Positions 20,520-24,612 of a stretch of DNA of 24,612 nt are shown in pieces. The notes beneath the pieces were generated by a model. That model ran no database searches, was not told where the DNA came from, and was given only the letters and a program-made list of their open reading frames with translations. Position 1 is the stretch's first letter. Each line of letters opens with the position of its first letter. The stretch is from a virus: positions 1-24,612 of the IMG/VR virus record IMGVR_UViG_3300044624_001099; one strand, written 5' to 3'. Position numbers and translations under genes: made by a program.

Positions 20520-20988
20520 CAAAATTCTCCATCTCTTTAAAATCTGCAGAAATAACTTCCTTAGTTATCAACCCCAACTTCAAGGCGGATGAAAACGCAC
20601 TTACTAAAGTAGCAACTGCTACAAACTTATACATAGAAATCATTGATTCCATGTCTTCTTTAAGCTCTTCTGCTGCCTCTGGTCTATCTTCTGCTATGTC
20701 TTGCAATTGTATCGTAGTAAGTACCGAGGCACTAATCTCAGCCATTGCTGCGATATATGGCATCAATTCGGTCATCTCGTCTAAACGATCGGCGCTCTCT
20801 TCAACCTCTTTTTCGTCACCTTCAGCGCTTACAGGGTTGAGGCCTACCAAAGATGCTACTTTGTTTGGCTCCATTAGGTCGGTATCGTACAAGAACCATC
20901 TAATCAATGTAGATACGGGCACATCGTTAACTATAGTTTCATACTCAACGTAGTAACCTTTTTTCTTTCTCTTCTTAAACCAACTCAC
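20509..20988 (-). CDS. Conserved actinophage protein next to DNA polymerase
   Basis: 159 aa with a GTG start overlapping the polymerase stop (GTGA) and GAGG upstream. Starts with a basic cluster (MSWFKKRKKKGYY), then VEYETIVNDVPVSTLIRWFLYD, a pattern I associate with a conserved but uncharacterised actinophage family. The C-terminal half is helical with a hydrophobic stretch (FVAVATLVSAFSSAL) that is amphipathic rather than clearly membrane-spanning. Coupling to polA suggests a replication-related role. Confidence 0.55.
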   Translation of the reverse strand: MSWFKKRKKKGYYVEYETIVNDVPVSTLIRWFLYDTDLMEPNKVASLVGLNPVSAEGDEKEVEESADRLDEMTELMPYIAAMAEISASVLTTIQLQDIAEDRPEAAEELKEDMESMISMYKFVAVATLVSAFSSALKLGLITKEVISADFKEMENFDEQ

Positions 20989-22958
20989 TTCGCCTCACCC
21001 CATCTCTGTACAATCTTTACGTCAGCAATTAACGGGACATCCAACAAGTTAATGCCTTCCATAGCTTCTCTAATTGCTTTCTCAGTTTCATCTTGGAGAT
21101 GCTCGGGAGTAAGTGTCACTAACTCATCGTGCACAGTTAGTAGCAACTTAGCCTCCTTAGGAATCATAGCGTGTGCCCGAATCATAGCAAGTTTCATAAT
21201 GTCTGCAGCCGAGCCTTGGATACGTGTGTTGAAAGCTTGGCGCTCAGCACCTGCTCGCAATCCGAAGTCTGAAGAAGCTATATCAGGCAAGTAGCGCTTA
21301 CGTCCCATAAGGGTTGTGACGTACTTCTTAGCCCTAGTAGCAGCTATTACTCTAACCCTATAGGTGTTAACCGAAGGAAATTTAGCCGCAAATCGACCCA
21401 ACAGGTCTTTAGCATCAGTGATAGTACAACCAATTTGTCTAGCAATTTTGTCCGGGCCTACGCCGTAAGCCATAGCCAATACCAAAACCTTGCCCGCTTT
21501 GCGGTCTACGCCCATAGTGTCACCCACGGTTGTATAGATGTCGCCACCGTCTAGATAGTTCTTAATCATAATCGGGTCACGAGACATGGACGCAATAATG
21601 CGTGGCTCAATCTGTGAGTAGTCTGCTACGACTAACTTATACCCCGGTGGGGCATAAAAAAGATTACGAATCTCTTTACCGTGCACGGTGTGCGGAGCGG
21701 GAACGTTCTGCAAGTTAGGATTACGGCTAGAGAACCGGCCAGTCTCAGCACCATGCTGGATAAAATCACAGTGGATTCTGTCGTTAATTAACAGGCTCTC
21801 TTTGTACTCAACCTTTGACTTACCACCAACTGTGCGCACTACATCACCGCCTAGGTAAGGAACAACATAAGTAGTCATCAACTTATTTAAGTCAGCATAC
21901 TCAAGTAAAGCTTTAACTAGTGGGTCTTTCTCTCGATAAGGCTCTAACGCCTCTGAGGATACTGAAAAGTCTGTGTACTCTAAATCCTTACCGGCCTCTT
22001 CGTTCTTACCTCCCTTGCCTGTAAGGATCTTAGGCTTAAGGCCTCTGCCCCCGTCACCCTTAGATGAATAGAGTAAGTACTGCTTCTCTTGGTTGGAGTT
22101 AATGTTAAACACGCGACCAGCCACGCGGTAGATATCGGCACGAGCTTTCTCTACGTCCTCTTCTAACCGTGCGTGTAAAGCGGTGAGCTGTCCTCTGTCA
22201 ATAGGTGCTCCAGTTAACTTCATGCTAACAAGAACCTCAAGGACATCCATCTCGAGCTTCATAATGTTATTAAGGTCGGCTGCATCAAGCTTTGGTATCA
22301 ATGCCTTCCAAAGAAGGAATGTGTAACGAGCGTCAAGGTATGCGTACTTAGCAACTTCTTCAAAGGAGTACTTCTCTACCTCATAGCCTATGCCTTTAAT
22401 CATCTCATAGCCTAGTTCGCGCTTAAGACAATCATCTAAACCGCACTTGTTCTTGTTGCGGTTGTCATAGATAAACGAGGCAATCATCGTGTCAAAGTAA
22501 GGTTGGCATGGAGTCTCTTTGAAGTACTTGGTTACTGACGATAAATCAAAGACTAAGTTGTGCCCGATCTTTAAGATGTCGGGGTTGAACATCAACGGCT
22601 TTAAGGCTTCGAAAACTTCCGCAGGGTATAGCTGTTGAGGTGGTGGCCCAAATGTTTTAACAGCCTTCTTCTTGTCCCTAGAATAATCCGACTCTCTAGC
22701 CGGTAGCCCAGCGAGGACACGTTTCTCCCCTTGTCCAGTAAGCGGAAATGTCTCTTCATTAAATGTGCCATTAGGATGGCCAAGCGGAATGACATCGCCT
22801 CGACCATGCGTAGCCATAGAAATCCAAAGAACTTCATTTACTACTGGTACTCCTCTTCGGTCTCCTACAGTTTCCACGTCAAAAGCAAACGCGTCTTGCT
22901 TCGAGTAATACTCGACTAAATCTTTTAGTTGTTCAGGTGTTGTAATTATATTCATCAT
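20985..22958 (-). CDS. polA: Family A DNA polymerase with 3'-5' exonuclease
   Basis: 657 aa, lacking the 5'-3' exonuclease domain. Exonuclease motifs: DVET (Asp27, Glu29), GHNLVFD (132-138) and YAYLDARYT (Asp209). Polymerase motif A is VVADYSQIEPR (Asp446), motif B (O helix) is RKAGKVLVLAMAYG (486-499, with Arg486, Lys490 and Tyr498), and motif C is TVHDEL (608-613). The position equivalent to E. coli Phe762 is Leu494. Two ATGs in tandem; the second (22955) is better spaced from GGGGAT. A long hairpin that may sequester this ribosome-binding site lies just upstream. It is the main replicative polymerase of this phage. Confidence 0.95.
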   Translation of the reverse strand: MMNIITTPEQLKDLVEYYSKQDAFAFDVETVGDRRGVPVVNEVLWISMATHGRGDVIPLGHPNGTFNEETFPLTGQGEKRVLAGLPARESDYSRDKKKAVKTFGPPPQQLYPAEVFEALKPLMFNPDILKIGHNLVFDLSSVTKYFKETPCQPYFDTMIASFIYDNRNKNKCGLDDCLKRELGYEMIKGIGYEVEKYSFEEVAKYAYLDARYTFLLWKALIPKLDAADLNNIMKLEMDVLEVLVSMKLTGAPIDRGQLTALHARLEEDVEKARADIYRVAGRVFNINSNQEKQYLLYSSKGDGGRGLKPKILTGKGGKNEEAGKDLEYTDFSVSSEALEPYREKDPLVKALLEYADLNKLMTTYVVPYLGGDVVRTVGGKSKVEYKESLLINDRIHCDFIQHGAETGRFSSRNPNLQNVPAPHTVHGKEIRNLFYAPPGYKLVVADYSQIEPRIIASMSRDPIMIKNYLDGGDIYTTVGDTMGVDRKAGKVLVLAMAYGVGPDKIARQIGCTITDAKDLLGRFAAKFPSVNTYRVRVIAATRAKKYVTTLMGRKRYLPDIASSDFGLRAGAERQAFNTRIQGSAADIMKLAMIRAHAMIPKEAKLLLTVHDELVTLTPEHLQDETEKAIREAMEGINLLDVPLIADVKIVQRWGEAK

Positions 22959-22959
22959 T

Positions 22960-23015
22960 ATCCCCGGTTAGGACCGTAGAGCCTAGCAGAGGGGATGGCG
23001 GCTAGGCCCTACGGT
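22960..23015 (-). promoter_or_regulatory. 15-bp hairpin whose loop complements the polymerase ribosome-binding site
   Basis: On the minus strand ACCGTAGGGCCTAGC (23015-23001) pairs with GCTAGGCTCTACGGT (22987-22973), 15 continuous pairs including one G-U. On the plus strand that pair would be an A-C mismatch, so the structure belongs to the transcribed strand. The 13-nt loop CGCCATCCCCTCT contains ATCCCC, perfectly complementary to the GGGGAT Shine-Dalgarno (22965-22960). No T-run follows, so it is not a terminator. Likely a translational control element of polA. Confidence 0.65.
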
Positions 23016-23024
23016 GTTCTGAGT

Positions 23025-23699
23025 TTAGCCTAGTAGTGAGTTTGCAATTTCATCAAGTTCAGCCCAAGTGTGCTCTTTGATTACAGAGCGTTCGTAAGGC
23101 TTCATGTCTGCAATTACTTTCTCAACTTCAGCTTCATCAATCTGCCAGTCCTCCATGAGGTCACGGCCTTTGATTGGGGTTAAGTGATAAACAGTTTGCT
23201 GCATCTTTCCTGTGCGACTTACTGCCCAGTAGTTTTTTGTTAGTGGGCCTGCAGGTGAAAAGTGCGCTGCGTGTAGTGTCTTATAAAGACGTGGAGATGC
23301 AATAAGCATCTGGCGTTGTGGACCACCTGGAGCACTGAGGTTAGCGATTGTAAACGCACGCTTGTCTTCAGGCTTGCTACCAAGCTTTACACATAGAGGA
23401 TCATTAGCGCCAAGCGAAACATATGAACGCTTGCCAACAGTCTTCTGTTGTAGGAAGTGTTGCTTATAGATTGCGAATGGTCCGTTAGGATCGAGGAATT
23501 TAATTACTGAGAATTCACCCTCATTGAACTTGAACTCAGTTGGGAAATCGCCAGAGGCAGCTACTAACTTCTCCGCTGCATCCCAACCTGATTGTACTGC
23601 TGTGCTTGAAGCCTGTGCTGGACGGGCTTCGATTGATGAATCCATGGTGAAGTCATCTGACTCTGGCATGTATTCCATTGTTGTTTTGTCTGTTGACAT
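23025..23699 (-). CDS. Putative single-stranded DNA-binding protein (gp32-like OB fold)
   Basis: 224 aa, AAAGGAT site before the ATG. Residues 1-50 are acidic and Ser/Ala-rich. From residue 57 (FKFNEGEFSVIKFLD...FAIYKQHF) the strand pattern, and the later YWAVSRTGKMQQTVYHLTPIKGRDL block (158-181), resemble gp32-type ssDNA-binding proteins. Those proteins coat DNA and stimulate polymerase. A short C-terminal acidic/hydrophobic end is present but not strongly acidic. The position directly upstream of polA supports the role. The match is by pattern only. Confidence 0.55.
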   Translation of the reverse strand: MSTDKTTMEYMPESDDFTMDSSIEARPAQASSTAVQSGWDAAEKLVAASGDFPTEFKFNEGEFSVIKFLDPNGPFAIYKQHFLQQKTVGKRSYVSLGANDPLCVKLGSKPEDKRAFTIANLSAPGGPQRQMLIASPRLYKTLHAAHFSPAGPLTKNYWAVSRTGKMQQTVYHLTPIKGRDLMEDWQIDEAEVEKVIADMKPYERSVIKEHTWAELDEIANSLLG

Positions 23700-23703
23700 T
23701 TAT

Positions 23704-24183
23704 CTATCCTTTAGTTTCAGTTGTTTTAGTTTCTTGTGCACGGATGTTACTCCATGCCTCAGCTATGTCGGCAGACAGTTGCTGGTGGTTAGACCATTCT
23801 ATACGTTTTACGTTTAACAGTCCATATTTACCAAACAGCTCCACTGCTGCTTCAATCATTGGGCGGGTATATAAACGCCGTCCAAGGTGGTCATCTCCCT
23901 TGACGTTCTTCTTTGTGGGAAGTCGGTAGGGGGAAGCGGGAAGGTAACCCTCTTTAATCCAGGCACGTACTGTAATAAGAGGGCGCCCTAATGCGTTAGC
24001 AATCGCACCTATGGTAAACATATCAACATCTTTACCATTTGGCAAAGTCTTTTTGTAAGGCTTTGCATCCCAGTCAAGGTTAGGTTCTACCTCTGGCTTG
24101 GCTGGTTCGCGACGCTTTCTCTTACTGCCTGGATAGTAACCATCCAAGTCAGCAAAAGAATTCTCAATGTAATCGCTTGTCAT
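23704..24183 (-). CDS. MerR-like helix-turn-helix DNA-binding protein
   Basis: 159 aa. After a charged N-terminal arm (KRKRREPAKPEVEP), residues 56-82 form a MerR-type winged helix (FTIGAIANALGRPLITVRAWIKEGYLP) and GRRLYTRPMIEAAVEL (101-116) the wing and following helix. There is no effector-binding domain beyond residue 125. It overlaps the upstream gene by 4 nt (ATGA). It may regulate the early operon or bind DNA for replication. Confidence 0.65.
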   Translation of the reverse strand: MTSDYIENSFADLDGYYPGSKRKRREPAKPEVEPNLDWDAKPYKKTLPNGKDVDMFTIGAIANALGRPLITVRAWIKEGYLPASPYRLPTKKNVKGDDHLGRRLYTRPMIEAAVELFGKYGLLNVKRIEWSNHQQLSADIAEAWSNIRAQETKTTETKG

Positions 24184-24581
24184 TTTACGATGAATGCGTA
24201 ACTAACTTTTTCAGGGAACATTGCATCGATATCTGCTTCAGTTAAATGTCCGCTATAAAACGCAGCCATAATGGCAGACTCATCAAGTGTTGGAACCATC
24301 TTTACACAGGTGTCTTTAATTCCACGCTTTGTAAGAATGTCTTCAGCAACATCCATGTCAAGTGTTTTGCTTACTCTTCGTTGCTTAGCAATAGTTGCGA
24401 CATTAATAGAGTCATCACCTAATGCAAGTACTTTATGACCTCGGTCATCAAATTCGCCAAGCTCATCAACAGCTTCAACTAAACGCTTTTTGATTTCAGA
24501 TTGACGTGTAGAAATAAGATCGATTTGATCTTTTAATGCGACGTACTGGCGTACCTCGTCTTTTACGGATTGAATATCCAT
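24180..24581 (-). CDS. Coiled-coil hypothetical protein
   Basis: 133 aa from the ATG at 24581, with GGGGG 5 nt upstream; a TTG 12 nt earlier is in frame but lies over that site. The first 45 residues are a long charged helix (QSVKDEVRQYVALKDQIDLIS...), followed by small alpha/beta segments and a C-terminal DAMFPEKVSYAFIVK. It resembles small phage proteins that accompany replication genes, but no family is recognised. It is the most upstream gene of the minus-strand operon visible here. Confidence 0.5.
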   Translation of the reverse strand: MDIQSVKDEVRQYVALKDQIDLISTRQSEIKKRLVEAVDELGEFDDRGHKVLALGDDSINVATIAKQRRVSKTLDMDVAEDILTKRGIKDTCVKMVPTLDESAIMAAFYSGHLTEADIDAMFPEKVSYAFIVK

Positions 24582-24612
24582 AACCACCCCCAAAGTGTTA
24601 GGGGCAACATTA

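Overview
The window looks like part of the genome of a tailed phage infecting an actinobacterium. The best host clue is a WhiB-type iron-sulfur protein (18484-18804), a family confined to Actinobacteria and their phages. The moderate base composition and many short overlapping genes would suit a phage of low-GC, possibly aquatic, actinobacteria, but that is inference. I recognise no capsid, tail, portal, terminase, integrase, tRNA or CRISPR. The window is almost wholly early/metabolic and replication genes plus many small unknowns.

Layout. (1) 14-4483, plus strand: a large VWA/HExxH protein, then ten small tightly overlapping genes (many TAATG or ATGA junctions), including an Api92-like protein and a T4 endonuclease V-like/MSMEG_6728-family protein. 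(2) 4484-4620: converging transcription with a strong bidirectional hairpin terminator. (3) 4621-24581, all minus strand. Read in the direction of transcription (right to left), it starts with a small coiled-coil protein, a MerR-like HTH protein, a gp32-like ssDNA-binding protein, a family A DNA polymerase, a conserved phage protein, a Zn-ribbon protein, RecA, an Hjc-like PD-(D/E)XK nuclease, WhiB, a Cas4-like nuclease, an unknown helical protein, a RuvC-like resolvase, an FmdB-like Zn ribbon and a SpoVS protein. This is a replication/recombination operon. After a terminator (15221-15251) come a small HTH-like protein, a calcineurin-like phosphoesterase and about a dozen small unknown proteins, five of which share short N-terminal motifs. 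Then follows a three-gene cassette (nucleotidyltransferase-like, HAD-like, TGT/DpdA-like TIM barrel with a cysteine cluster; 6793-9724), and last an adenosylcobalamin-dependent (class II) ribonucleotide reductase next to the convergent terminator.

How the genes fit together: class II RNR supplies dNTPs, Pol A and the ssDNA-binding protein copy DNA, and RecA, the Cas4-like nuclease and two different Holliday-junction-type nucleases handle recombination and branch removal. WhiB, SpoVS and the HTH proteins probably act on host or phage gene expression. The most unusual points are a 15-bp hairpin whose loop can pair with the polymerase gene's own ribosome-binding site, and the three-gene cassette, whose first gene seems to have a leaderless promoter and in which two proteins lack expected catalytic aspartates. 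There are also a terminator-like hairpin 24 nt before the RNR start and a possible stop-codon readthrough structure after the VWA gene. No gene-free stretch exceeds 300 bases.
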